From Heliocidaris erythrogramma (taxonomy: Eukaryota; Echinodermata; Echinoidea; Camarodonta; Echinometridae), in the NCBI GenBank assembly GCA_025617745.1, contig CM046870.1:5767618-5831617 (forward strand): a stretch of DNA of 64,000 nucleotides, written 5' to 3'. Positions 1-10,320 of the stretch are shown here, piece after piece. The notes beneath the pieces were generated by a model. It ran no database searches. It was not told the origin of the DNA and saw nothing but the letters and a program-made list of their open reading frames with translations. Position numbers and translations under genes: made by a program. Each line of letters begins with the position of its first letter. Position 1 is the first letter of the stretch.

Positions 1-2064
1 GAGGATAAAGAAATGATCATTTTTGGTGATTTCAATAATGATTATCAAGTTAACAATCATCTGATTGAAAATCCATTATATGTTATTGAATGCCTATTTG
101 CACTCACTCAAATTGTTACCCAAACCCAGTAGAACTACTCCTACCTCTTCGAAGTGTCTTGATTTAATTTTTTACTAGTATACCTGAACAGCATGTAATA
201 TGTGATGTTTCCAAAATTGCTCTTAGTGATCACTATTTGATATTCACGTGTCTTGATTTCAAAATTGATGAACCTCAACATAAACTTGCCAAATATAGAG
301 ATTACAAGAAATTTGATGAATCTCTATTTCTTGCTGATATTCGTAATTGTAATATTTTGCATAACAGTTTAAACAATGATGTTAACTTGCCCGACCTCAG
401 TGAAAATATATGGCTGAAATGGAAACAGTCATTTTTGTCAATATGTGACAAACATGCTCCAATTAAACAGGTTCGTGTTTAAAATAGGTTTAATCCTTGG
501 ATAAATAGTGATATTTTAGAACTCATGTATCAGAGAGACTATTTAAAGGATAAAGCGGTTACGAATGGTGAATACAATGAAGCTTATTGTAAGGCAAGAA
601 ATTGGGTTACCAATTCTATCCGTGATCTAAAAAAGAATTATTTTAATGAGATCACTTTTAAATTTAGGAATAATCCAAAGAGACTTTGGAGGAATGTAAA
701 TATGGCAACTGGCAATTTTAAAAATTTAGTAACTCTGTCCACCATGATTTACCCCCCGAGACATTGAATGACCATTTTTCAAGTGTAGGTTGCATCATCG
801 CCAGTTCTTTTGAAAAAAAATCTTATGTTTGGAGAAATCCTGAGTGTATTCATAGATTTGTAATTGAAACTATTCCTGAGAGTGCAGTTTTTAAACTTCT
901 ATCTCGTTTAAATAGTGACTCCAATCTTGATATCCTAAATGTTGATTCGAAATTACTTAAGATTGCCACACCACTTATTCTAACATCATTGACGTCTGTT
1001 TTTAATTATTCCCTACGAAACGGGATTGTTTTTAGTGATTGGAAATATTTCAGAGTTACTCCCATTTATAAGGGTAAAGGTTCCAAAGAGTTCTGCTCAA
1101 ATTATAGACCAATATCGGTCGTATGTCACATAGCAAAGATTATAGAAAAAACAATTCAATCAAATTTGCATGAGTATCTTATCTCTAAAGATCTAATTAC
1201 AGTGGGTCAATCTGCCTTCTTGAAATACCATACTCTACTGTAGCTTGCCTCCATCGTGTGGTAGATGATTGGTATGATGCTTTACATAATCATGAAATGG
1301 TTGGGGCATGTTTCCTTGACATATCTAAATGTTTTGATACTATTAATAAGATTTATTATTGTTTAAATTAAGACACTATGGTATACTTGGTAATGAACTC
1401 AAGTGGTTTGAAAGTTATCTAACCAACAGAAGACAGTCTGTAAATTGTCATGGTAAGCAATCTCAAACAGTTGATCTTCATATTGGAATTCCTCAAGTAG
1501 GGGTTTTAGGGCCAGATTTATTTTTAATATTCATAAATGACATTGTTCAAAGTGTTTCAAATGGGATATGTAATATATTTGCTGATGATGTCATAAAATA
1601 TACCACTGAATCAACACTAGGAGTTATTGAAGAAAATAGCATCAATGACTGGTACAGTGATAACCGTCTTCAAATTAATGCTTCCAAAACAAATATTATG
1701 CTTATTTCTACGCTTAAATCCAGATGTAGAGGAGAGCTTAAAATCACTCTCAATGGGAATGAATTGCAAGTAAACAATGTTAAATATCTCGGTGTCGAAG
1801 TCGATTGTAATCTCTCATGGGACAATCATGTCAAGCAACTTTGTATTAAAAAATTAAAAAATATTACAAGAATTAAATTGGCAACCGTTTGAAATTAGAC
1901 GCAATTATTTTTAAAGTATTTTGGCATATCAATGCGTTTATGGTCTAGCGCCTTCAAGGTTATGCAATGAAATTGAAATGTACTTTGATAGGCACGGATT
2001 CAACACAAGAAATGCTAATTCATTAAATGCAGTTTTACCTAAAGTTTCAAGCAATCCTATAAAT
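1..2064 (+). pseudogene. Non-LTR retrotransposon ORF2 (endonuclease plus reverse transcriptase), decayed, 5' end outside window
   Basis: Consecutive frames read as one APE-type LINE polyprotein of the CR1/L2/Jockey group, broken by stops and frameshifts. Residues IIFGDFN near position 30-48 are the endonuclease GDFN box, and LSDHYLIF near 222-246 is the SDH box. A linker follows ending CDKHAPIK near 450-470. Reverse transcriptase fragments include NYRPISVV (about 1100), a decayed motif A near 1310-1340, IPQVGVLGPDLF (about 1490) and FADD (about 1580), where the catalytic aspartates survive. The thumb reads KYLGVEVDCNLSWDNHV. The C-terminal arm continues to NTRNANSLNAVLPK near 2040. The start lies upstream of position 1. 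The element is dead in this copy because at least four frame breaks separate these motifs. The clade is an inference from motif style only. Confidence 0.85.
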
Positions 2065-3083
2065 ATGCTGCTTTCAAATTGTGACCCGGCACCACAAAAC
2101 CACCAAAAAGTCGCAAAAAATAATTTTTCTGATTTTATCATATTTGGATAGAACAAAGTCTGAGCTTCAAAATGATATATGACTCATTATAATTGAAACT
2201 TTCTAATCCTTTTAATTCAGCGAATGAAAAGAGCTTGTAAGAGATGTTTACTGTTATTAAATAGGGAGGAAATGAGCTCTAAAGTTGGGGCCTATTCAAG
2301 CATGCGGAGAAAAACGAGAGAGAAAGTCGATACTGAGAGAATCAAAAGGCCATAGCACCCACTATGAATGAATTGTCGGATTAGGTTGATATTTGGTAGG
2401 AGTGTTAAACATAGTTTATTCATTCTATTGCCAAGACTTCAAATTGTGAACTTGAAAGACCCCAAGGAAAAGTGGGACCCCAAGGAAGAACAGCGGCATT
2501 TTGTAAATACTGCTGAATGTGGGTCATCCTCCGTTTTTTAAGCTCATGTATACGTTGTATTTTATGAAATGTATGTGGTTTTCTTAATACGGAAATAAAT
2601 ACAAACAAACAATTTGTTTTACGTAGAACTTAGATACTCTTTCCTTGCTCACATGAATAAACTTGATCGTTCGTTAGCAACGAAATCCTTTTTCAGACTC
2701 TGTTTCGTCATCGAAATGGAACTTAATGTAACTGCTCTGTAATTTGCTTTCGCGGCTATTGATTGATTATCAGTATGATGAGATTGCTGAGAATTTATTC
2801 TTTCTATCAGTATGAAAATCATTAGGGTTCAGGTAATTTAAGGCCCGTGAGATTGCAGTGATTTTACGAGGGTGAGCGGTACCGATTAAAAAAAATCATA
2901 CGGGAAGGCGAAGAATTAGGAAGAAACCGAAGCTGTGCGAAAGAAACTGGTCTAGGAAAACTGTTAAAAACTCATCTTCTACTGTGTTTTAAGCTTCCAG
3001 ATTTTGATATAAGGTACAGAAAAGAACGATCTTTCAGAAAAACCAAAAGTCCGAAAATAAAATTTTCCAACCCAAATTTCCAT
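2065..3083. other. About 1-kb segment splitting the LINE C-terminus; content unrecognised
   Basis: The LINE reading stops near 2064 and its expected continuation (SRVATLELWNFLP) resumes only near 3084, so this stretch looks like an insertion. No coding region is convincing inside it. Around 2590 an AATAAA is followed by an ACAAACAAAC run, which could be the 3' end of another retroelement. No exact target-site duplication was found; short TTTCA-rich sequence occurs at both edges. Confidence 0.4.
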
Positions 3084-3804
3084 TTCAGCTATTTACAAAA
3101 AATCACGGGTTGCGACTTTGGAATTATGGAATTTCCTGCCAACATCTCTCCAAAATCTTAAATCTCTCCGGTCGTTTAAACGTTTATATAAAGCAAACAT
3201 ACTTTTAAGTCTCCATAATAGTCTTCACGTTCCACATTTCACCTATAATTATTAACATATTCTACCTTTTTAAGTCATTACTGTCTCTATTAGTTCATAT
3301 ACCCAACTGGTTCATAGTCGTTAAATTATTGTTGTTGCTTTTATATATTAATTAAATTTTTAATTATTTCCATGCTAAGTTAGTAAATTTTTCATTGTGT
3401 GCTTTTATTACTAATGTACTTTCTTAAGTCAATTGCTATTATCTCATTCTATACATACCCAATTTAGCGGCTGGGTCTTATTTCAGTTATTCAGTTATGT
3501 TTTGTATTGTTTCGTTATTTCATTATGATAATACCAATACATGTTAATTCTTAAATAAAATTGACGCCATTTTGTTTTAAATTTATTATCTTATGCCACA
3601 TCTTTTACTTTCTGAGTTTATGCAAGAACATTTTGGAAAAATCATTTTTTTTCGACACATTATATATATATACTAACTGAATTATTTTTATCGATGCTTT
3701 TAATATACTGTTGATATCTCAGGACCATGATGTAAAACAGTTTTTAACTGATCTTGTCATCCTGATTAAATATGTTCAAATAAATAAAAAATAAATAAAT
3801 AATT
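3084..3804 (+). mobile_element. LINE C-terminal tail, 3' UTR and A-rich tail
   Basis: From about 3084 the + strand reads KKSRVATLELWNFLP followed by SLRSFKRLYKA and a stop near 3255. This is the usual C-terminal block of CR1/Jockey-type ORF2 proteins (LWN-LP ... SFK+). It plausibly belongs to the element that begins at the window edge. An AT-rich 3' UTR follows and ends at 3778-3804 in an AAATA-type repeat tail, which marks the 3' terminus. Confidence 0.65.
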
Positions 3805-3983
3805 TTTTTACGTTATGGTGAATGGAGCGCACGTATGAATAAATAGCCCGCACGATACACGCGCGCATCCAATGTGTCACTTCGTGAAAAAAAGTGAAAA
3901 GCGAATTAATGTGTAGTGCGCGGCATGGACAATCGTGTAAACTTCGCGAATACAAAAGCGCATACGGTGCGTACCAGATAATA

Positions 3984-4760
3984 GTTATGTTCATACGTAG
4001 TACATAGCATCGATGCTATGTAAGTCTCGAAACTATTTCCAGTACGTTCAGACAGGCCATGATCGACTTGCTTCTATCACCCACTCGTGACTATTCATCG
4101 CTCACTCGCTGCCAAAACAATAATTACTGCGCCACACACGGTGACCCGATTATAATTGGTATGCACGGTCAAAACGCGCGGAGGTTTGTGCACAGGGGTC
4201 ATATCATGCGAAGTTTTTGTTTTGAATAATATTTTATTTGTCTTCATAAATCAACATAATAACACAATAACAATTCATTTGTAATATATCGATAATACAA
4301 TCAACTAGCAAATACATGTGTTAAAATAATTAATTTAAAATAAACCTTGTACATGTCAAAATTGACTGAACTCCAATCTTATACCAACATAAAACACATG
4401 CACACTATTATCTGGTAAGCACATGTAAATAAATATCTAAAGACCATATCATATATATTAAAAGAAAAAGATAAAAAGAAGGAAAACAAAAACAAAAACA
4501 AAAAAACCTCCCTTACCACACAGTTATACACAGTAGCCTACTTACCCCTACATCACATGAATACATACATTACATTACAGCACCAGATGAAACAGACAGA
4601 ATGATAATAGAAAAAAGGAGGGAAGAGGGTACATCACATGAATATACACATTACATTATATTATAGCACCACATGAAACAGACAGAATTATAATAGTTGC
4701 GAGTGAAGGTAGCAGCGAGTAAAGCAGCGATTGCGCTCACATTACAAATAGTCACACGTG
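3984..4760. mobile_element. MITE copy 1 with AGCATCGATGCT palindrome, interrupted by a later insertion
   Basis: Positions 3984-4215 and 4695-4760 match the element at 6512-6810 almost base for base, including the start with its CATCGATG palindrome, the block GACAGGCCATGATCGACTTG and the block GCGAGTGAAGRTAGCAGCGA. The copy is split by a 479-bp insertion absent from the second copy. No coding capacity is seen. Confidence 0.75.
4216..4694 (-). mobile_element. Nested insertion inside MITE copy 1, retroelement-like
   Basis: Comparison with the uninterrupted copy at 6512-7030 places this segment precisely: AGTT occurs at 4212-4215 and again at 4695-4698, as a 4-bp direct repeat. Read on the minus strand it ends with AATAAA followed by an A-rich CAAAACAAAAA tail at 4216-4226, as expected for a retroposed 3' end. 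Its other half holds a tandem duplication of about 75 bp (4548-4620 and 4631-4697, sharing ACATCACATGAATA and AACAGACAGAAT). No protein is recognisable. Confidence 0.55.
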
Positions 4761-5429
4761 CGGTATCTGTGGAATGTGCCTGTCAGGCTGAAATGTACTA
4801 TTCATATGTTAAAGGTTGACTAAATTAGAGTGAAAATGGGTGCGGTTTCCATGTATTTTTGCCTTCTAATCACGAATCTGGCAATCGTCTCGTTTTGGCG
4901 AAAAGGGGGGAAAAGTAGAGGTTTTGCAACCGTTCCTTAAAACTCGTGAGCTGATTGGCTAATTGAGGTCACCTCCAAGTGACGTATGAAGAGTAAGAGG
5001 CACAAGATCTCCAGGCTGCAGCATATAACATTGTACACACAATGCGGTATTTGACCCCTCTGTTCAATGGACAATTTATGAAAAAAGGAAATTAATCAAT
5101 ATAGTATTCGGAGTGAATAATCATTTTCTACAACATCAGCAAACACTTTTGCCCAAATATACAGCTCTTGTTTTGTTTTTAACTTTGTTCTCATATATCT
5201 GAGCTTGCCGAATGCATTGCATTGGTCTTAAACGCGTGCACAGCCGTTTTATGCGCCAGAATGTACTGCACATCTTTAGTACGGCACTTACTATGTTCCC
5301 CTCGTACTTAGCGACTGGTGAACGTTTTTGTTTTGTTTATTTCACTTTTGGCTTTTCCCCCCTTTGCTTTACATAATAAGGTAGTACTGACTTAGATTTT
5401 GGCTGAATTCGAGTAACTGAAATAGAGAG
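4761..5429. other. Non-coding stretch, nothing recognised
   Basis: No convincing exon, RNA gene or repeat boundary was seen. The stretch contains short G6-7 and C6-7 tracts near 4905 and 5358. Confidence 0.4.
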
Positions 5430-5689
5430 ATGCAAAGTGACCGCGTTTACGAGTTGGAGGACTTTTTTGAGCCAGATACTAACTCTGATAATTTATATTA
5501 GATGATTTTTTAGATGATTTATCAGATCCCGAAGGCAAAGAAGCTCAAGTGGCAAGGGTAATTCGACCATATTACATGTTTGAACCCCTCGCAGAAGACG
5601 CACCGGGGCCTGGTGAGGGGGCCGTGGGTGAAGTAACTAAAGGGCTAGGGAGCTCCAACGCGTTTGAGCTCCCCTGGAGTTACGGGTGA
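5430..5689 (+). pseudogene. Acidic exon-like fragment with a PYYMFEP motif, one frameshift
   Basis: ATG at 5430 opens MQSDRVYELEDFFEPDTNSDN and hits TAG at 5499-5501. A shifted frame then continues as LDDFLDDLSDPEGKEAQVAR followed by VIRPYYMFEPLAEDAPGPG. A possible splice donor (CTG|GTGAGG) lies at about 5611-5613. Acidic N-termini with a PYxFEP block occur in lineage-expanded proteins of marine invertebrates often annotated as P2X7-like; that link is from memory of the motif and is weak. The fragment converges with the THAP ORF, and the MITE at 5692-5763 sits between them. It could equally be part of the transposon that carried the THAP ORF. Confidence 0.35.
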
Positions 5690-5691
5690 AG

Positions 5692-5763
5692 TAGACCGAA
5701 AATTCTGTCTCTCATCCGTGCTCTTCACTTAGCTAACCAACGAGAGACAGAATTTTCGGTCTA
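5692..5763. mobile_element. 72-bp micro-MITE with 22-bp perfect TIRs and exact 9-bp TSD
   Basis: The ends TAGACCGAAAATTCTGTCTC and its reverse complement form perfect 22-bp arms at 5692-5713 and 5742-5763, around a 28-nt centre. CGGGTGAAG flanks both sides (5683-5691 and 5764-5772) as an exact 9-bp target-site duplication. The same termini occur at 21055-21727, also with a 9-bp duplication, and at 9722-9786. A 9-bp duplication suggests a Mutator- or Merlin-type transposase supplied in trans (inference). Confidence 0.9.
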
Positions 5764-6112
5764 CGGGTGAAGCTGCTGCAGCTGCTGGAGATGATGTCGT
5801 TGAAAAAAGATTTGAAGACTTGACTCCAAATCTGATCGTTGGAATAGATGAATATTTTAGCTTGCTTCTCCCTTTCGCCATGCCAAATTCGGAATACAGG
5901 CCAGGATCCTCAAAATCATCTTCGGCAAAGTGATCACTGCACATTGTATTCCACTCACTAGTCTTGGCCGGCCTAGCTTGCCACTCTCCCCGCGTGAGCT
6001 TTACCTTTGCGACCCACAATTTCCGTAGATTTTCATCTTTAGGAAAAAGATGTAGGCTTACATAATCTTTAGGAGTCTCGCTACAGCCCGCAACTATACA
6101 CGGATTCGGCAT
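5729..6112 (-). CDS. THAP-domain zinc-finger protein, short ORF whose C-terminus is read from a MITE
   Basis: The 127-residue ORF starts with MPNPCIVAGC and fits a THAP domain (C2CH zinc-binding, DNA-binding) over residues 1-94. Visible ligands are C5, C10, C58 and H61 (CSDH). W33 and the SIPTIR block at residues 89-94 match the conserved Trp and the AVPTIF-like terminal box. The domain length of about 90 residues is normal. After an alanine-rich stretch (residues 109-113) the last residues, about VDRKFCLSLVS, are encoded by the micro-MITE at 5692-5763, so the original C-terminus has been replaced. THAP domains occur in host transcription regulators and in P-element-like transposases; no transposase core follows here, so it may be the first exon of a spliced gene or a transposon remnant. 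No host promoter was identified. Confidence 0.75.
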   Translation of the reverse strand: MPNPCIVAGCSETPKDYVSLHLFPKDENLRKLWVAKVKLTRGEWQARPAKTSEWNTMCSDHFAEDDFEDPGLYSEFGMAKGRSKLKYSSIPTIRFGVKSSNLFSTTSSPAAAAASPVDRKFCLSLVS

Positions 6113-6511
6113 TATTGATGAAACTGTGCCCCCAAATCAACGTTATTGTCAGGAATTAAACACGAAAATATGCAATGCAAATGGTCGATGCAGTGAATAT
6201 CACGCTCGCGCTCGGCACCGTACCGGGCTGGGCCTGCGGGCGTGCACGGTATACAGGTGGGTGGAATATTTTCCTTTACTTCTCGTACGTCACAGATCAA
6301 GTGATCACGATGTCGCTGAGATGGGGTTTTTTTTAGGGGCGGGGCTTATGACTGTGTAAATCAGCAAATATGTACTTTTGAAGTTTTCAAATGATTATGA
6401 AATTCGACTGAATGCATAAAAAAGTGTGTGATAGATATTTTTTGGCTTCTGATGACTCATTCTTACGAAAAATGGGCAATTAATTTTCTATTTTAGTGAC
6501 CCTTTAATTAA

Positions 6512-7030
6512 GTTATGTTTATACGTAGTACATATCATCGATGCTATATGTAAGTCTCTATGTAAGTCTCTATGTAAGTAACTATTTCCAGTACGTTCAG
6601 ACAGGCCATGATCGACTTGCTTCTATCACCCACTCGTGACTATCAGACTATCCATCGCTCACTCGCTGCCAAAACAATAATTACTGCGCCGCACACGGTG
6701 ACCCTTGTATAATTGGTATTGAAGTTGTGCACAGGGGCCATATCATGCGAAGTTGCGAGTGAAGATAGCAGCGAGTGAAGCAGCGATTGCGTTCACATTA
6801 CAAATAGTCACAAGCGCGGTGGGTGGTCTACCGCAAAGCATCGATGCTTTGTCGCTGGATCCTGAGATTTACTCGCTGCCAGAATAGTTTCGAAACCTAG
6901 CTCCAACTCGCTTCTATCTCGTGACTATCTGCGTTCAGACAGCGTTTGGTCTTAAAACTATCTGGTCGTGACCAAAATAGTCTCGAAACCTAGATAGCAT
7001 CGATGCTATCGCTCTACGTGTGAACGTACC
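6512..7030. mobile_element. MITE copy 2, about 520 bp, long imperfect TIRs
   Basis: The left end (from about 6512, TACGTAGTACATATCATCGA) and the reverse complement of the right end (about 6972-7030, with GATAGCATCGATGCTATC) form long imperfect inverted repeats that each include the CATCGATG palindrome followed by AAGTCTC or GGTTTCGAGACTATTT-like sequence. A third palindrome, AAAGCATCGATGCTTT, lies near 6836-6851. This copy is uninterrupted and matches 3984-4760. It is non-coding and presumably mobilised in trans. Confidence 0.7.
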
Positions 7031-7320
7031 ATGTTTTTTCGCGAAGTGACACGAATGTTTGCAAGCCTTGCAATGTTTACATTTCACATGAACAACTCTA
7101 TTTTGCTACATGAATGGGTACAAGATTCTTCTCGTTCTTAACATATATGATATATCAAATCATATCAACAAGTCTCAAGTCATTACTGACGTGCTATTAT
7201 TGTAGGTCATGTCTTGAAAATATTAAATATTTTGATCCCACTTTGAAGTGTTTTCTCTACTGAATATTTTACCATTCACCATTACCATACACCATTCATT
7301 CATTCCGTAGCGTTGCGTTT

Positions 7321-7520
7321 GCAGGGATTCACGCCGAACACGACAAACGACAAGACACCACGACATGAACGATTTTCTGAAAAATCGCTCTAATGCAAAA
7401 CCCTATGGCACCGTGCACACTGCCACTTCTTTCGAAACGCCGTGGACGACGTTTTTTAGGGTTTTTTAGTCGTTTCAGAAAATCGCTCAGCGAGCGATTT
7501 TCCCAGCACGACAAAACGAT
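7321..7520. repeat. Inverted-repeat remnant with CGAACACGACAAACGACA terminus
   Basis: The sequence GATTCACGCCGAACACGAC at 7327-7345 recurs as its reverse complement near 16497-16516 (CGTGTTCGGTGTGAATC), next to GTCGTGT repeats. Inside this stretch ATTTTCTGAAAAATCGCT (about 7372) and TTTCAGAAAATCGCTCAGCG (about 7471) form related blocks. This suggests ends of one DNA-transposon family; boundaries are not defined. Confidence 0.4.
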
Positions 7521-7894
7521 TTTGACCACCAACCAATTAGCGTGGAGGATTCGCAGTGACGTCACATTTATCCCCAGCTGTTGATTGATGGCAGAAACTT
7601 TTCATTTCTCCAGCTCAAATCTCTATAGGGTTTTATGTGTAAATTAGGTTATCGCACCGCACAAAAAGTACCATAGAGCTATACACTAAACATAGCACTG
7701 GTTGGATGTCTTTTCGTCCAGTCCAGCCGAAAACGACAGATCTACTTGATTAATATTTGGCTTTGCATGGTTCAAGGTTGCTGAAAAAAAGTATCTACGG
7801 TAAGTAAGACTAATACTCTTAATTTGATGAGAGGTTCTATAGATTAATGTTTGACCAACTTGACAAAGTCAAAGCCCAAAACTAACATTAATAT

Positions 7895-8007
7895 ACAAAT
7901 AATGCACAGTCGTGAGTGCGTTGGGACAGTGCGGCGCACCGAGGCGCAACGCGCCGAGTGCGCCGCACTGTCTCAATGTCACGAACATCACACTGTGCAT
8001 TATTTGT
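7895..8007. mobile_element. Foldback element, two nested pairs of perfect arms
   Basis: Outer arms ACAAATAATGCACA (7895-7908) and TGTGCATTATTTGT (7994-8007) are perfect inverted repeats. Inner GC-rich arms GACAGTGCGGCGCAC (7925-7939) and GTGCGCCGCACTGTC (7958-7972) are also perfect. The loop carries CGAGGCGCAACGCGCCGA. The whole 113 bp folds into a strong hairpin typical of a foldback MITE. No clear target-site duplication was seen. Confidence 0.75.
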
Positions 8008-8175
8008 TTTATAAGACAGGTCATAGGTATAAAATATTTTACTCACCATGAAAATTTGCCCCAAAACAGCAACTTCAGTCCAAAGTCCAACACATTTACA
8101 TTGAAGTCTCAGTCTCAAACTTGTAAGGAACATATTTGCAGTGTCTAGTGCTGTACATAGCCGAGGCCACAACAT

Positions 8176-8469
8176 CTAGATGCGAAACCTCGGCTCGTCG
8201 ACAAAGCGTCGTTGCACTGCATAGTGAATTGCTTGCATTGACCGCTTGGTAAAATTTGAGCCGCCTTCTTTGCGTATCGCGGGATAGAATGTAGACAAGA
8301 AAGTGTCCAAATTTTCAACAGAAATGTTCTCCAAGTTTGTAGTAGTATATCGAGCAAAGCTGTCAAATTTTAGAGTCCTCTTTGTACTTTTAGAATCAGT
8401 TCCGTCCACCAAGTCGGTTAATTCTTGCTCAGTAAGCAATCGAAACCTCGGTTCGTTGCAGGCAGCCAT
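8176..8469 (-). CDS. KIAA1958/DUF3504-like (Crypton-type recombinase-derived) N-terminal fragment
   Basis: The ORF starts in a good context (AAAATGGCT) with MAACNEPRFRLLTEQELTDL and continues with STKRTLKFDSFARYTTTN, FLSTFYPAIRKEGGSNFTKR and SMQAIHYAVQRRF. The pattern of a Lys/Arg-rich helix, an aromatic, then FYxxxRK-x-DG-x-xY/F-x-x-x-S-x-xAI-x-x-x-xxR matches the N-terminal region of KIAA1958-like and ZMYM/QRICH1-like proteins, which derive from Crypton tyrosine recombinases. Only 97 residues are present and the catalytic domain is absent, so it is a first exon or a truncated copy. The last residues DEPRFRI repeat the N-terminal NEPRFRL: the DNA encoding CCGAGGTTTCG is present at both ends, which hints at a local duplication or terminal-repeat origin. 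Confidence 0.55.
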   Translation of the reverse strand: MAACNEPRFRLLTEQELTDLVDGTDSKSTKRTLKFDSFARYTTTNLENISVENLDTFLSTFYPAIRKEGGSNFTKRSMQAIHYAVQRRFVDEPRFRI

Positions 8470-8682
8470 TTTTCTCCACAGCTCCAGGGTCGCAATTACG
8501 TAACATCAAAACAAACCAAAATTGCAATCGGCCAAGCGATCGCCAGACTGGTCGTGTATTTACTGAACTGATTGTATGGGCTTAGCTGGATTGATCGTCT
8601 GCCCTTTTGTGCGCTGCACAATACGCAAGTGCTTGCTGCGCGAAATCATTCACACGTGACTCGAATACGCATCTCCTATTGG

Positions 8683-9165
8683 CTACATTCTTGAACCTGT
8701 CTTATAATATACTATTAATACATGGTTGGGAGTGCGTCGGTGCGATCTGGCAACACAAAGGTTTTTATCGTGGTGTACTATACGCACGAGGCGCAAGCCG
8801 AGTGTGTTTGACACTGGTCACGATAAAACGGGTCGGCAATATGATTATGAAGTCTATAAAAATGGTTACGAACCCCATAGAAACGCCAAGAGTCGCACAG
8901 TCATGGAAGCTGCCATTTGCTTTCCTGGTTGACATCACTAGAAGCGCAGCCAACATCCCTGCGCTAAAATGACAATTAAACTACGCGATTTCATTCCGTT
9001 TTAAATTTGCACGCACCAGAGGTACGCGTACGCGCGGCTTATCCGTGGTTTAGAGCCTTTTTTGCCGTATGATACCACTTTTTTTTTCATGGTCACGTGG
9101 TGTTACTTGATTAATCAGGATGGCTACATTCTTGAACCCGTTTTATAGCATAATATCATACATGT
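8683..9165. repeat. Direct repeat pair flanking about 440 bp
   Basis: TGGCTACATTCTTGAACC followed by a TTATA-rich block ending in ATACATG occurs near 8680-8722 and again near 9121-9163 in the same orientation. The interval holds GAGGCGCAAGCCGAGTG (about 8788), which resembles the loop of the foldback at 7895-8007. The two may be related repeat copies. No coding region is supported. Confidence 0.45.
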
Positions 9166-9721
9166 ACTGCGGAGTGAATGGTGGCTAAACCTAACTCTTA
9201 TACCGTACTTAGCCCTAGCCTAGATTACGGTTATGAGCAACTTAAATGTGACTTAGTAGAGCTAGATCCCAAACCCTGGCTCCAGATCCGGGGGGGGGGG
9301 TCATTTTTTTCAGACGGGGGTGTGGCGCAACCACCGGCGAAACGGGTGTCTCTTAAAGGGCAAAATACACAGTGTGGCCAGCGACAAAAAATACTATTCT
9401 CCTAGGCCTAGGAAGAAGCGAAAATTATGCAAATTTTACTCTAAAATTCTCTGACAAGCGAAAAAAAAAAAAAGGTTATCACCATTTTCGGGGTGTATTT
9501 TTACTCAAAAATTCCCTGACACCAGAATTATGCTGAAATTCTGCTAAATTTTGTCAAATTATGCCTAGCATAAAATGCTAGGTGGTAAAGCTTTCAAAAT
9601 TCTTCTAGGTACACAGCGCTGTCGCACGGCGTCTGCTCGGGCTAAATTCTGCCACTCTGGCAACCTTGAAAATACAGGGTCTTGGGAACTACGGAACCAG
9701 GTCCAGGCCCACTAACTTTGT

Positions 9722-9786
9722 TAGACCGAACATTCTGTCTCTCGTTCGTTAGCTCTCAAAGAACGAGAGACAGAATTTTCGGTCTA
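9722..9786. mobile_element. 65-bp micro-MITE, TAGACCGAA family
   Basis: Arms of about 29 bp start TAGACCGAACATTCTGTCTC on the left and match the reverse complement of the right arm with two mismatches. It is the same terminus as at 5692-5763 and 21055-21727. The flanks TAACTTTGT and TAGGCCGAC do not form a target-site duplication, so this copy is older or rearranged. Confidence 0.75.
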
Positions 9787-10083
9787 TAGGCCGACCAGCC
9801 GAGTGAAAAAATAGCGTCTTGGGATCTGCATGATAGATCTAACAGCAGCAACAAATTACAATGTCTTAGGAACTGACAACCTTCATTTTAGGTCGTTCGT
9901 ATGCGTACAGTGTATATTTCGAAGCACTCAGGATCCAGAGGGAGCTACAATAAATCTTAAGGCCAGAGAACGGAGCAGAGCGTGTATTACGGGGCATTGT
10001 GTTTCTGCATATACCAGAAAAAAGGGGGTCGTCAAAGCGGCACACAGCCATAGGGTCTACCTGTCTGTCTAATATATTGAGTG

Positions 10084-10320
10084 CCCCCCCCCCCCCCCCA
10101 TGACCAGTCCAGGTCCAGGAGTCCAGACAGTGTATCTGGCTGGCCTGGAAAGCGGAGGAGGCATGGTCTGGATATGACTATCATGACTAGGTCTAGTGTC
10201 TATAGTATACACAGAGAGCCCCCCCCCCCCCCCCCCCACAAAAACAACAACAACAACAACAAACAAAACCAAAACCAAAACCAAAACAAACAAAACAAAA
10301 CAAAACAAAAAACAACAACA
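10084..10320. repeat. Poly-C tracts and CAA/AAAAC microsatellites
   Basis: C16 at 10084-10099 and C19 at 10219-10237 are followed by CAA repeats (about 10240-10262) and AAAACC/AAAAC repeats to about 10310. Apparent ORFs here are low-complexity artefacts. Confidence 0.9.

Noticed and set aside
5692-5763. Intrinsic transcription terminator
   Set aside because: The perfect hairpin is a MITE with a 9-bp target-site duplication in a eukaryotic genome, not a bacterial terminator.
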